A stretch of DNA of 64,000 nucleotides, taken from the NCBI RefSeq assembly GCF_963667775.1, contig NZ_OY764015.1:1381168-1445167 (forward strand), given 5' to 3'. Under the pieces are notes generated by a model, which ran no database searches, was not told the DNA's origin, and worked only from the letters and a program-made list of their open reading frames with translations. Within the stretch, counting starts at the first letter, position 1, and each line of letters starts with the position of its first letter. A program made the position numbers and the translations under genes. Below, in pieces: positions 6,901 to 15,380 of this stretch. The DNA comes from an uncultured Trichococcus sp. Lineage in GTDB: Bacteria; Bacillota; Bacilli; Lactobacillales; Aerococcaceae.

Positions 6901-8119
6901 TGTCGACCCACCAATCCAACGGCCGAGGAAATGGGATTGCCCCATATTTGCCGTTCAGGTAGTTGCGGTAAAATTCAAAACTATTCTTCCTTTCCTCGTC
7001 ATCAAAACGATATTCAACCAAGGAAGTCAGGTGGCTGGCGCTGTACGTGTCCTTTTCCACGAACCAGACTTGATCCCTGCGGAAAAGGTTGCTGGAAAGG
7101 TTCGTGATATCGTGCGTCGAGTATATCATCTGCGCACCCTTATCGTTGACGTCGCCGGAAAAAAGTTCCAGCACGTAGCGCGTCATCAAAGTGTGGAATT
7201 GCGTATCCATTTCATCGACCATCAACAGTCCACCTTTTTCGAGCGCCTCGATGATCGGACCGGCCAAAGCCAAAAGCTTGACCGTACCTGCCGATTCGGT
7301 ATCCTGGAAACGGAAATTTTCGCAATGGAGCTCCGATTCCCCGGCTTCATTGCGCCGTGTCTTGACGACAAAAAAGGCAAGTTCCGGCCTCCCATTGCGC
7401 GAATTTTCCAATTCGTGAACAACAATATCCTGAATGGACGGATCGGCCACCTGAATCAAGGCCAAGAGATTATGCTTGTATTTTGACAGGTGCATCTTCG
7501 CCATCGAAATCGACAATCCGATTTTCGAAGTGTCGAGGATGATGCGCATCTCCGTGAACCATTCTATGAACAGTTTCAGTTCCGGATGTTCAGCTGATTC
7601 AGGAGCGGAAAGCAACGAAGACAAGGCCAAACGCGTATCGTCCAAAATGATGTCGCGGAACATTTCAGCCCATTCCCCACCGGCGATCTGTCCGGTCGCA
7701 TTCCGGAAAAACAGATCCTTCTGCTCGTCGCCTTCCAAGTAAAGGAATTCTTCGGTAACCCGTTTGCGGTTGACGAAAAAACCATAGCGATAAAGCTTCC
7801 CGTCCAACAGAAAACTTACTTCCAACATCGTATCCTTTTTCTCGGTGCGCGCATCCAGATGGAACGGTTCGATATGGTCGAGCCATTCACTGGATGAGCA
7901 CTTCTGCAACAGAAGGCCTTCCTGGATCATCTTCATGGCCTTCAGAAGATTGCTTTTCCCGCTGGCATTCGCCCCATAGATCGTCGCCAATTTTGTCACA
8001 GCGATATTGTTTTTGCCATAGACGGACTCCGGGTGTTCACCGATCGGGCTGGCGACCATCGAAAAGGTAGCCTCATCTTTAAAGGAAAAAAAATTCTCCA
8101 CCACTATTTCTACAAGCAT
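6890..8119 (-). CDS. rloA: RloA-like AAA ATPase, sensor of an RloA-RloB defence pair
   Basis: A 409-residue SMC/OLD-like ATPase. Walker A is GANASGKSN at residues 49-57, Walker B is LLMVDEMD near 295, and a switch STHD lies near 335. The N-terminus VENFFSFKDEATFSM is typical of AAA_15/AAA_21 family proteins. In related abortive-infection systems the ATPase senses phage and controls a Toprim effector; here the effector would be RloB, whose gene overlaps the 3' end by 11 bp. AGGAGGTG precedes ATG 8119, and an extended -10 promoter lies just upstream. Phage specificity cannot be inferred. Confidence 0.85.
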   Translation of the reverse strand: MLVEIVVENFFSFKDEATFSMVASPIGEHPESVYGKNNIAVTKLATIYGANASGKSNLLKAMKMIQEGLLLQKCSSSEWLDHIEPFHLDARTEKKDTMLEVSFLLDGKLYRYGFFVNRKRVTEEFLYLEGDEQKDLFFRNATGQIAGGEWAEMFRDIILDDTRLALSSLLSAPESAEHPELKLFIEWFTEMRIILDTSKIGLSISMAKMHLSKYKHNLLALIQVADPSIQDIVVHELENSRNGRPELAFFVVKTRRNEAGESELHCENFRFQDTESAGTVKLLALAGPIIEALEKGGLLMVDEMDTQFHTLMTRYVLELFSGDVNDKGAQMIYSTHDITNLSSNLFRRDQVWFVEKDTYSASHLTSLVEYRFDDEERKNSFEFYRNYLNGKYGAIPFPRPLDWWVDNGK

Positions 8120-8141
8120 CTCGACACCTCCTATACCAAAA

Positions 8142-8150
8142 AGTATAGCA
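8142..8150 (-). promoter_or_regulatory. Extended -10 promoter of rloAB
   Basis: The minus strand reads TGCTATACT (TG-N-TATACT), 22 bp from the rloA ATG, leaving a very short leader with the AGGAGGTG site. No good -35 hexamer is visible. Confidence 0.5.
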
Positions 8151-8301
8151 CCCTGGCGGCTTTTCTTCTAAGAATAACCGTCAAGAATGCAAAAGCGGAT
8201 AACATTATTGCAAACGGATACAAAAGCGCGGATTTGTAGGGAATTTGTGGATCTTTGCATCATCAGCGAAGACCACACTGCGGCGAACAAATCCGGGCTC
8301 T

Positions 8302-8438
8302 CCAGCTCCGGGGAACGTTTGCCTCGCCGGAGGAAACAACTATGATTATGCGTTGTTCTCCGCTCAAGCCTTCCTCGCCGGAATTGAGCTGGTGAATCCA
8401 CACCCAATCTCCGGCGAGCCACCATCTTACCGGAAATC
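8302..8438. repeat. Three-hairpin intergenic element, copy B
   Basis: Dyads begin at 8306, 8358 and 8409 (spacing 52 and 51). The first (CTCCGGGG...CCTCGCCGGAG) is well paired; the second and third are degenerate. It lies between the 3' end of the YdcF-like gene and the rloA promoter, both on the minus strand. Confidence 0.7.
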
Positions 8439-8474
8439 AGGTACCCCGAACCATAAAAAAAGACGCACTCCCCA

Positions 8475-9125
8475 TTAAGAGCCGCCTTCGCCGATATCGA
8501 TGAAATGATACAAACCTAGCCAATAACCGATTGTTTTAAAGATTTCATGCTGCGCTAGACGTCTCCCGAGCTGGGTTTCGATCCATGGCAAGCCGTACGG
8601 ACCGCCAGCTGACACATAGATGAATGTCAAATCCTTTCCTTTTGCAGCTTTTTCGAAGCTGTACTTGACCCGGTTCATGTGATAATCGCTCGACACAACA
8701 ATCGCTGTGTCGAAACCATTTTCTTCCATCAACGCGATACTGTATATGGCATTAGTCCATGTACTGGTCGCTTGGTGATCCGCCAGTATATCATCATCCA
8801 TCATCCCAAGTTCGCCGTAGGGCTGCAGATGCAATAGTTCGGCATCCACAAGCAGCGGAGAAACGATGATCTTGCCGGATTCGGAATAACCTGCTTCCAA
8901 CAGTTCTGAGGCCTTGACTCCTCGTTCCGGCGCGCCTTCAGGTACGATGATGATGTCGGAAACGACCGGTTCCTCATTGATTTCCAGATTGGCGAGGATG
9001 TAGAAGCTGATTGTCAAAGATACGGCAGTCACGATCAGAAATACATTCAGCAGCAACATCGTTATTCTGGTCGATTCGTCCGTCTTCAGGAGGCTGCGCT
9101 CCTTGTCGAATGGATAATTTGCCAT
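8475..9125 (-). CDS. YdcF/SanA-like DUF218 membrane protein
   Basis: The 216-residue protein has one N-terminal transmembrane helix (about residues 22-45) and then a DUF218 domain: DIIIVPEGAPERGVKASELL, a Ser/Thr-Asn segment (STWTNAIYSIALM) and IVVSSDYHMNRVKYSFEKA, the conserved Asp-x-H-x-x-R motif. Family members (YdcF, SanA, ElyC) act near the membrane in envelope maintenance, with unknown chemistry. GGAG 8 nt upstream supports ATG 9125 over an in-frame ATG at 9152. The IS element lies immediately upstream. Confidence 0.78.
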   Translation of the reverse strand: MANYPFDKERSLLKTDESTRITMLLLNVFLIVTAVSLTISFYILANLEINEEPVVSDIIIVPEGAPERGVKASELLEAGYSESGKIIVSPLLVDAELLHLQPYGELGMMDDDILADHQATSTWTNAIYSIALMEENGFDTAIVVSSDYHMNRVKYSFEKAAKGKDLTFIYVSAGGPYGLPWIETQLGRRLAQHEIFKTIGYWLGLYHFIDIGEGGS

Positions 9126-9212
9126 CTTCTGCTCTCCACACCCTTTCCTCACCTTATTATCACTCTATTTTATCTGAAATGTGGAAATATGCCATCGCTT
9201 TTTATATTTTTT

Positions 9213-10837
9213 ACTCAACTTTCGCACACCGAAAAAGACCCTAAAGGCTTGATATATCAATAATTCTAGCTATAATGTTATGCCGCTAAAACGCTTGGGA
9301 ACTGCTTTTCAGGTTGATGAAATGCTCGTTTTAAGAAAGCAGGAAAGTTGTCGAAAACTCTGTCCAGAACAGACTGCACCATTTCTTCAGACAAGATAGG
9401 TTCTTCCGTGAGAGACGCCTTCAGACAGTCCAATACCAATAGAATTGCTTCTGCAAATCGGATGTCTTCCAATTCATCACAACACAAAAAGAACAGCTGA
9501 CCGATGGTCCTTGGATCTTGCGCTTCGCGCGTCCGAAGTGCAAGCATGATGTAACGTGTGAAGACAATCGTCGTGTGGGCTACCATCGCATCGTAACTGC
9601 GGCACTGAAACTCTTTTCCTAGCGCCAGATGTGATTTTGCCACCTTGAAGAAACACTCAATATCCCAGCGTTTGCCGTAGAGACGCACAACTTCTTCTTC
9701 AGGCAGGTTTGTATCTGTGGACAAAATTGCAAGCCAATTTTTGGAGCGGTTTCGGTCACGCACGAAGACAATACGGGCTTGGATCTCTTTTTCATTATCG
9801 TCCAATCCCAAGCTGACGACAACAGATGCGAGAATCTTGGCACGACCACGTTTTTTGCGCACAACCTGATACAACTGGGTCAAAGTATACTTTTGCCCTT
9901 CATACGTGTAGTACACGCGGTGCATCCGTTTTAGCATACAGATCACCTCGAGTGGATACTCTGAAACTACGCGCTTGATCACTTTTGGAAATGCAAACCA
10001 ACTATCGAAAAGTAACGTCTGAGCGCAGAGTTGGAGCGGATTTATATCATCAAGCAAGTCGAACAGCGCTTCCGTCGACTTTTTGACGGCTTCCTTTCGA
10101 CGCTTGTAACCCACGGTGCGCTTATCTATGGCGGGATTGATTTCTTGGAAACGGTTCGATTGTTTCTCTGAGCTCAACAAAGAGAACGCAAGCGGCAGGA
10201 AAGTGTTCCCATCTGACCACCCCAAAGTCAGCATGCGAAAGCCACGGACGAACTTCTTGGTAGTATGGTCATGAACGAGCGCAAGCATTTCGACTGATTT
10301 ACTACGGGCACGGCTGTATAAGGAATCATCCAAAATCAGGACGCGTTCGCGGTTTTCCGAGACAAGCGGGAGCAATTTCTGGGTAATGACATTCTGGCTC
10401 AGTAACAACAGAAACTTGCGCCAATTATAGGTTGCGTTGTTGAGCAGACGATAAACCGCATCCTTGGCAGGAGCCTCTGGCTCCCGTCCGGATTCCAATG
10501 TCCGATACAAATTTTTCTTTTGAAGGACCAATGAAAAGATGAATTGGACCAGTAGTACCGGTGAGATGCCTGCTTCTTTTCGGATATTGGATTGATTGAG
10601 TAACGTCCCCAGTTTCTGTTCGCGAAAAAATTGATGAACAGAAGAATTAAGTTCCTGATTGATTTGATTTTCTGGTAAAATAGTAGCCATAAGACATCTC
10701 TCCTTGGTTGTGTTAGTGTGGTAACTACATTTTACCAAAGAGAGGTGTCTTTTTGCGCACATTTTTTGATATTAAAGTCTTTAAAAACATTGATATATCA
10801 AAGGGTTAAATAGGTTTTTCAAGTGCGAAAGTTGAGT
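9213..10837 (-). mobile_element. IS4-family insertion sequence (1625 bp)
   Basis: The outer terminal inverted repeats are identical over 15 bp: ACTCAACTTTCGCAC at 9213-9227 and its complement at 10823-10837. A second, internal pair contains the self-palindromic TTGATATATCAA near 9250 and 10790. A single intact transposase ORF fills the element. Flanks are A/T-rich (TATATTTTTT versus TTTTTATTTT) and show no clear target duplication. It lies upstream of the YdcF-like gene and 47 bp from the SDR promoter, and interrupts no recognisable ORF. Confidence 0.88.
9278..10690 (-). CDS. IS4-family DDE transposase
   Basis: 470 residues, intact. It has an N-terminal helical domain and a DDE catalytic core: RVLILDDSLYSRARSK (first Asp), LLFDSWFAFPKVI (second Asp) and YGKRWDIECFFKVAKS, the Y-(2)-R-(3)-E-(6)-K motif specific to the IS4 family. 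AGGAGAGATGTCTT places the start at ATG 10690 rather than the more upstream ATG at 10762. The protein catalyses cut-and-paste movement of its own element. No frameshift or stop suggests decay, so it may be active. Confidence 0.93.
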   Translation of the reverse strand: MATILPENQINQELNSSVHQFFREQKLGTLLNQSNIRKEAGISPVLLVQFIFSLVLQKKNLYRTLESGREPEAPAKDAVYRLLNNATYNWRKFLLLLSQNVITQKLLPLVSENRERVLILDDSLYSRARSKSVEMLALVHDHTTKKFVRGFRMLTLGWSDGNTFLPLAFSLLSSEKQSNRFQEINPAIDKRTVGYKRRKEAVKKSTEALFDLLDDINPLQLCAQTLLFDSWFAFPKVIKRVVSEYPLEVICMLKRMHRVYYTYEGQKYTLTQLYQVVRKKRGRAKILASVVVSLGLDDNEKEIQARIVFVRDRNRSKNWLAILSTDTNLPEEEVVRLYGKRWDIECFFKVAKSHLALGKEFQCRSYDAMVAHTTIVFTRYIMLALRTREAQDPRTIGQLFFLCCDELEDIRFAEAILLVLDCLKASLTEEPILSEEMVQSVLDRVFDNFPAFLKRAFHQPEKQFPSVLAA

Positions 10838-10883
10838 TTTTTATTTTGAGTGGATCGTCACCTCAAACTTGTAAGCGTTGTCG

Positions 10884-10892
10884 TGATATAAT
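10884..10892 (+). promoter_or_regulatory. Extended -10 promoter of the SDR gene
   Basis: TGATATAAT (TG-N-TATAAT) lies 47 bp to the right of the IS end and 17 bp upstream of AAGGAGG. No convincing -35 is present. Confidence 0.55.
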
Positions 10893-10932
10893 TAGACCAG
10901 CAAGGCATAAGGAGGAGAACGACATAAAACTG

Positions 10933-11685
10933 ATGAACAAAGTCGCTGTTGTAACTGGAGGCGCTTCGGGTATGGGCGAAGCCATCTGTCGCCTGTTTGC
11001 TAAAGAAGGCGCAAAAGTGGTCGTTGCCGATTATAACTTCGAAGGTGCCGAAAAAGTCGCAAGTGAAATCAACACGCAAACCCCTGACGCTGCAACTGCC
11101 ATCAAAACCGATGTCTCCATCGAAACCGACATAAATGCCATGATTGACACTGCAATCACTTTCTTCGGTAAAGTGGATATCCTCATCAATAATGCCGGCA
11201 TCATGGACGGCTTCGAACCGGTCGGAGAAGTCACAAATGCGCGGTGGGACCGTGTCTTCGCCGTCAATGTCAACGGCCCGATGTATGCAAGCCGTAAAGC
11301 CATCCAATATTTCCTGGAACAAGGCCATGGTAATATCATCAATATCGCCTCAATCGGCGGTCTTCAGGGAGGTCGTGCCGGTGCGGCTTATGCCGCTTCC
11401 AAACATGCTGTCATAGGACTGACCAAAAACACGGCCTTCATGTACGCAAAAAAAGGTATCCGCTGCAACGCAATCGCCCCAGGAGCTGTCGCCACCAATA
11501 TCGCCCAGTCAATGGGCAACATCAGCACATTTGGCCAGGAAACAACCGGCGTCGGCATGGCCATTAATCCGGCCTTCGGAATGCCCGAGCAGATCGCTTC
11601 CGTTGCGCTCTTTCTGGCTTCTGACGATGCCAGTTTCGTCAATGGATCTGTCGTGACCGTTGACGGCGGCTGGACCAGCTACTGA
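10933..11685 (+). CDS. Short-chain dehydrogenase/reductase (SDR)
   Basis: NAD(P)-dependent classical SDR of about 250 residues. It has the cofactor motif TGGASGMGEA, NNAG, the catalytic Ser (NIASIGG) and YAASK with catalytic Tyr and Lys, and ends with VNGSVVTVDGGWTSY, typical of 3-ketoacyl/alcohol SDRs. The substrate cannot be told. The first ATG is at 10933, but the strong AAGGAGG (10909-10915) is 17 nt away; it is ideally placed (8 nt) for the in-frame ATA at 10924, which would add Met-Lys-Leu in the usual SDR style. A bidirectional terminator follows. Confidence 0.88.
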   Translation: MNKVAVVTGGASGMGEAICRLFAKEGAKVVVADYNFEGAEKVASEINTQTPDAATAIKTDVSIETDINAMIDTAITFFGKVDILINNAGIMDGFEPVGEVTNARWDRVFAVNVNGPMYASRKAIQYFLEQGHGNIINIASIGGLQGGRAGAAYAASKHAVIGLTKNTAFMYAKKGIRCNAIAPGAVATNIAQSMGNISTFGQETTGVGMAINPAFGMPEQIASVALFLASDDASFVNGSVVTVDGGWTSY

Positions 11686-11702
11686 TTTTTGGTTACTCTC
11701 AC

Positions 11703-11756
11703 AAAAAAACGAATGCGACTGCCTCCTTTGTGAGGAACAGCCGTATTCGTTTTTTC
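11703..11756. terminator. Intrinsic terminator after the SDR gene
   Basis: AAAACGAAT...CTGCCTC pairs with GAGGaaCAG...ATTCGTTTT, flanked by an A-run and a T-run. It can act in both directions. Confidence 0.8.
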
Positions 11757-11789
11757 TTATGTCTGTGTTGCCCGCTTGATAATTGGAAC

Positions 11790-11925
11790 CGTAGCTCCGG
11801 CGAAGGAGGTCTTCGCCGGAGCTGGCAACGCGTTTCTGATTCCAACTACGACGAAAACCGGCCTACCGGAGCTGGCGTTCGCAGGGTACCTCCAGCTCCG
11901 GCCAACCATGGTGTCGCCGGAGTTC
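11790..11925. repeat. Three-hairpin intergenic element, copy C
   Basis: Dyads begin at 11795 (perfect TCCGGCGAAG/CTTCGCCGGA stem), 11846 (degenerate) and 11896; spacing 51 and 50. It lies between the convergent SDR and gtrA genes. Confidence 0.78.
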
Positions 11926-11947
11926 CGGTCCCAAACCACGCTTTTCT

Positions 11948-12346
11948 TCATCCTGCATTCTTATCCTCCAGCCAAATCTTCCGCGAAATGAAATTCCAGG
12001 CCATCACGAACACAGTAGCGGCAATCTTGGCCACCAGGTAATGCAACGCCACTTGATCAACGAACACCCACATCAGCACTTGGTTCAAGCCCAGGCCGAT
12101 GACACTTAGAGTGAAGAAGAGCAGCAATTCCTGACGCTTCTCAGCTTCGCCAAAGCGGCTCGTGAACACGTAGCGCATGCTCGCCGCGTAATTGAACAAC
12201 GTCGCCGCAACAAACGCCAACGCAGCGGCCGTCAAGTAATGCAGGCCGATGAAGTCGGCCAGAACAAACAAAATCAGAAAATCCAGTACCGTCGCCACGA
12301 CACCGACGAGTCCGAATTTTGCCACTTGAGCCAACACTTTAGTCAT
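11948..12346 (-). CDS. GtrA-like membrane protein (putative bactoprenol-sugar flippase)
   Basis: The 132-residue protein has four transmembrane helices in the GtrA pattern (VAKFGLVGVVATVLDFLILF, then ALAFVAATLFNYAASMRYVF, LFFTLSVIGLGLNQVLMWVF and a last helix ending in WNFISRKIWLF-like WNFISRKIWL). GtrA proteins are proposed to move undecaprenyl-phosphate sugars across the membrane for cell-wall or teichoic-acid glycosylation. ATG 12346 lies inside the end of the gtrB-type gene (8-bp overlap ATGACTAA), so the two are translationally coupled. Confidence 0.85.
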   Translation of the reverse strand: MTKVLAQVAKFGLVGVVATVLDFLILFVLADFIGLHYLTAAALAFVAATLFNYAASMRYVFTSRFGEAEKRQELLLFFTLSVIGLGLNQVLMWVFVDQVALHYLVAKIAATVFVMAWNFISRKIWLEDKNAG

Positions 12347-13313
12347 CGTTCTGCTCCTCCTTGCGACCAGTCGGCAAGGCACCGTCCGTCTCCTTCAATA
12401 TATAGAGCGGACGCCGCTTCGTCTCCATGAAGGTTTTCCCCAGATATTTTCCGAGGATCCCCAGACAGAGCAATTGCAAGCCGCCCATCCCTAAGATGAT
12501 AACGATGAGCGAAGTCCAGCCGGAAGTTGCGTTGCCGAAAACCAGCGTCCGCACTGTCAGGATCAAGGCTGCCAAAATCGCAACGGCGAACGACAGGAAA
12601 CCGGTGAAGGCCGCGATCGCCAACGGTGCCTCGGAAAAGGCCACAATTCCGTCCAGCGAATATTTGAACAGGCTCCAGAACGACCAAGTCGTCTTGCCGG
12701 CGACGCGTTCCTGATTTTCGTACGACAGGTACTTCGTCTCGAAGCCGACCCAGCTGAAGATCCCTTTCGAAAACCTGTTGTATTCAGTCATATCAAGCAC
12801 CGCATCGACCATCTGGCGGGTCATCAGCCGGAAATCCCGGGCGCCGTCGACGATCTCGGTATCGGAGATGCGGTTGATCAACTGATAGAACTGCCTCGCG
12901 AAAAAGGATCGGATCGGCGGTTCGCCTTTGCGGTCAAGGCGTTTCGTCCCGATGCAATCATATTCGCCTGTGCGGATCAGGGCAACCATCTCCACCAGCA
13001 TAGCCGGCGGGTCCTGGAGATCGGCATCCATCACGGCAACGTAATTACCGGTCGCGTGGCGCAGGCCCGCAACCATCGCCGCTTCTTTGCCGAAGTTGCG
13101 CGAAAAGGAAAGGTAGTGCACGCGTTCATCCAAAGAAGCCAATCGCTTCAATTCAGCCAGAGTGGCATCCTTCGAGCCGTCGTTCACGAAAACCAGTTCA
13201 AATACGGCATCCGGCAACTGGTCGCTGACCGCTGTTATTTCTTTATGAAAAATCGGTACCATCTCTTCCTCGTTGTGGCAAGGAACGACGATGGAAATGA
13301 TATCTTTTGACAT
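12339..13313 (-). CDS. GtrB/CsbB-like bactoprenol glycosyltransferase (GT2)
   Basis: 324 residues. A GT2 catalytic domain (SIVVPCHNEEEMVPIF, FVNDGSKDAT, metal-binding MDADLQDPP, FSRNFGKEAAM) is followed by two C-terminal transmembrane helices (about residues 230-295), the layout of GtrB/CsbB/YkcC enzymes. These transfer a sugar from a nucleotide donor to undecaprenyl phosphate at the inner face of the membrane. The overlapping GtrA-like gene would supply the flippase, and the next upstream gene is an acyltransferase, so a role in decorating wall polymers is likely. The sugar is unknown. Confidence 0.88.
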   Translation of the reverse strand: MSKDIISIVVPCHNEEEMVPIFHKEITAVSDQLPDAVFELVFVNDGSKDATLAELKRLASLDERVHYLSFSRNFGKEAAMVAGLRHATGNYVAVMDADLQDPPAMLVEMVALIRTGEYDCIGTKRLDRKGEPPIRSFFARQFYQLINRISDTEIVDGARDFRLMTRQMVDAVLDMTEYNRFSKGIFSWVGFETKYLSYENQERVAGKTTWSFWSLFKYSLDGIVAFSEAPLAIAAFTGFLSFAVAILAALILTVRTLVFGNATSGWTSLIVIILGMGGLQLLCLGILGKYLGKTFMETKRRPLYILKETDGALPTGRKEEQNDD

Positions 13314-13387
13314 GTGTCCACCCCTGCATGTTCTTTCAGAATTCTGAGCTTTCCTTTATCGTATCATACTTAGCGCAGGTTGACCGT

Positions 13388-14545
13388 CTATTTCTTGAAA
13401 TGATTCAGCAAATCGAGGCACCATGTTTCGACATGCTTCTGCCATAAGTACGCCACAGGCAAAGCGAACAGCGGCGACAGCAACAGCGCAATTTCCGGCG
13501 GGATGATCTGGCCGAGTAACGTCACAAAGAGGACGATCGACGTCGTGTGCGTCAGGTACAGGCTGAAGGACAGCTTTCCCAAAAGCAGCAGCGGTTTCGA
13601 TTTGAAGAAGGCCGTCAAACGCGGCGATTCCATGCACAATAACAGAAACAAAATGATCCCCACACCAGTCAGCAACAGCGCATGCCGCACCCGGAACGAT
13701 AAACCGAGCGCCGCCAAGATCCACTGGCTAGGAATCAAGAACGGAATCGCCCAGGCCGACAGGATCCGGAAAAGACGGTGCTGCTGCACAAATGTCCGGA
13801 TCGCCGGCAGATGCTTCGCCAAAACAGCTCCCATAACAAAAAAGATTGCATAATAATTCGTCCGGTTGAGCGATTCAGACAGCTGCGCCAACCAAGCTGT
13901 GTCGCTGCGCATCCCCCAATCCGTCAGCTTCTCGATCGCGAATTGCATGACGGCATAGCCGCCTAACACTTTCCCCGTCGCGTAGCGATGCAATGCCACC
14001 GCGATAAAAGGCAGAATGAAGGACAGGCGCCATTCCTGGACCATGCTCCAGAAAGCCCCACTCAAAATATTCAGATTGTAGTCATAACCGACAAAGTACA
14101 GCAGCATTTCCAGCGCGTTAGGCACTCTTTTCCATTTCACATTGAACGAACCACTCAAGTCGATCGTGTCATGTTTCCAAGCTCCGAATAGGGCAATCAG
14201 CATGACCGTTACCGTGATGATCAGCACATACGGGAGCATCAAGCGGATCCAGCGTTTGATGATGAAAGGCTTGAAATCCAGCTTGCGCCCACTCAGGTAA
14301 GGCCGCGCCAGCACGAAACCACCGATGATGTAGAAGACCAGCACCGCCTCATTGCCGCCCCAGATCAGTTTCAAGGGTGTCTGTGTCGCCACCCGCCAAA
14401 ATGAGTTGGCAAAAATTTTGTATTCATTGGCACTGTAACCATAAACTGTCCAGACCGCCATGTGGAAAATCATGACAATGACCGAGGCCAATCCCCGCAT
14501 GCCGTCAAAGATTTCGATCCGTTGGCTTTGGACGGATTTTTGCAT
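13388..14545 (-). CDS. OafA-type acyltransferase 3 (membrane O-acyltransferase)
   Basis: 385 residues with about ten transmembrane helices and the acyltransferase-3 signature at the N-terminus: RIEIFDGMRGLASVIVMIFH (Arg-Gly-[LI]-A block and catalytic-type His). Such enzymes O-acetylate cell-surface polysaccharides or peptidoglycan. GGGAG lies 9 nt before ATG 14545, which is preferred to ATG 14551. It lies upstream of the GtrB/GtrA pair on the same strand with a 74-bp gap, so it may belong to the same wall-modification group. The acceptor is unknown. Confidence 0.87.
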   Translation of the reverse strand: MQKSVQSQRIEIFDGMRGLASVIVMIFHMAVWTVYGYSANEYKIFANSFWRVATQTPLKLIWGGNEAVLVFYIIGGFVLARPYLSGRKLDFKPFIIKRWIRLMLPYVLIITVTVMLIALFGAWKHDTIDLSGSFNVKWKRVPNALEMLLYFVGYDYNLNILSGAFWSMVQEWRLSFILPFIAVALHRYATGKVLGGYAVMQFAIEKLTDWGMRSDTAWLAQLSESLNRTNYYAIFFVMGAVLAKHLPAIRTFVQQHRLFRILSAWAIPFLIPSQWILAALGLSFRVRHALLLTGVGIILFLLLCMESPRLTAFFKSKPLLLLGKLSFSLYLTHTTSIVLFVTLLGQIIPPEIALLLSPLFALPVAYLWQKHVETWCLDLLNHFKK

Positions 14546-14741
14546 AACCATTCACTCCCGTTGTTTCGAAACTATCGAAATATTCCTTCCTATGGTAGTG
14601 CAAATGTTACGAAAATTCTAATTGTTTTTCATTATTGAGCATCCGACTAGATATTTCGAAGCCGAGATGTTATATTATACTTACATGCGGTAAGTGATTA
14701 CGCAAAATCGCATCAAATATACAATAAGTGGAGGAACACAC

Positions 14742-15368
14742 ATGAACGTTTTAGTAGTAAAAGGAAACAACAGACCAGCAGAGGAAGCCATTTCTTCAAA
14801 AATGTATGAAACTTTTTTGGCTGCAGCCAAAGAAAATGAAAAATTGAACATCACAACTTATAACGTCTTTTCAGAAGACATGCCATACTTAGGCCAAGAT
14901 CTTTTCGGCGCTTACGGCAAAATGGCAGTCGGCGAAGAATTGACTGATATCGAAACACGCCTTTTGGCAGCAAAACAAAAAGCAATGGATGCAGTGACTG
15001 CTGCTGACGTAATCGTATTCGCCTTCCCATTGTGGAACTTGACGATCCCAGCTAAATTGCAAACATTCATCGACTACATCTTTGCAGCTGGCTTTGCTTT
15101 CAAATATGATGAAACAGGCACAATGGTTGCTTTGATGCCTGAAAAGAAAGTTATCCTATTGAACGCTCGTGGAGGCTACTACTCCGCTCCTGAAATGGCC
15201 CCAATGGATATGGGCGTCAACTACATGCGCAACGTATTCGGCGGCGTATTCGGAATGGAAATCATCGGCGAAGTTGTCATCGAAGGACATGCAGCAGTTC
15301 CCGATCAAGCAGCAACCATCATCGCAGAAGGCTTGGCGAAAGTCGAAGCATTGGCTAAATCACTTTAA
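14742..15368 (+). CDS. azoR: FMN-dependent NADH-azoreductase / NAD(P)H quinone reductase family
   Basis: The 208-residue flavodoxin-fold protein shows the AzoR pattern: NVLVVKGNNRP at the N-terminus (FMN phosphate loop), FAFPLWNLTIPAKLQTFIDY (conserved P-x-W-N segment) and LLNARGGYYS. Homologues reduce quinones and azo compounds with FMN and NADH in the cytoplasm. GTGGAGGA precedes ATG 14742; an earlier in-frame ATG at 14694 has no ribosome site. No terminator separates it from the structured RNA starting 12 bp after its stop, so that RNA could be a 3' extension of this mRNA. Confidence 0.85.
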   Translation: MNVLVVKGNNRPAEEAISSKMYETFLAAAKENEKLNITTYNVFSEDMPYLGQDLFGAYGKMAVGEELTDIETRLLAAKQKAMDAVTAADVIVFAFPLWNLTIPAKLQTFIDYIFAAGFAFKYDETGTMVALMPEKKVILLNARGGYYSAPEMAPMDMGVNYMRNVFGGVFGMEIIGEVVIEGHAAVPDQAATIIAEGLAKVEALAKSL

Positions 15369-15380
15369 AATTAGAAAATC

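Noticed and set aside
9203-10847. Target-site duplication around the IS4 element
   Set aside because: Flanks are simple A/T tracts (TATATTTTTT and TTTTTATTTT) that do not match as a direct repeat; the element ends are defined by the inverted repeats only.
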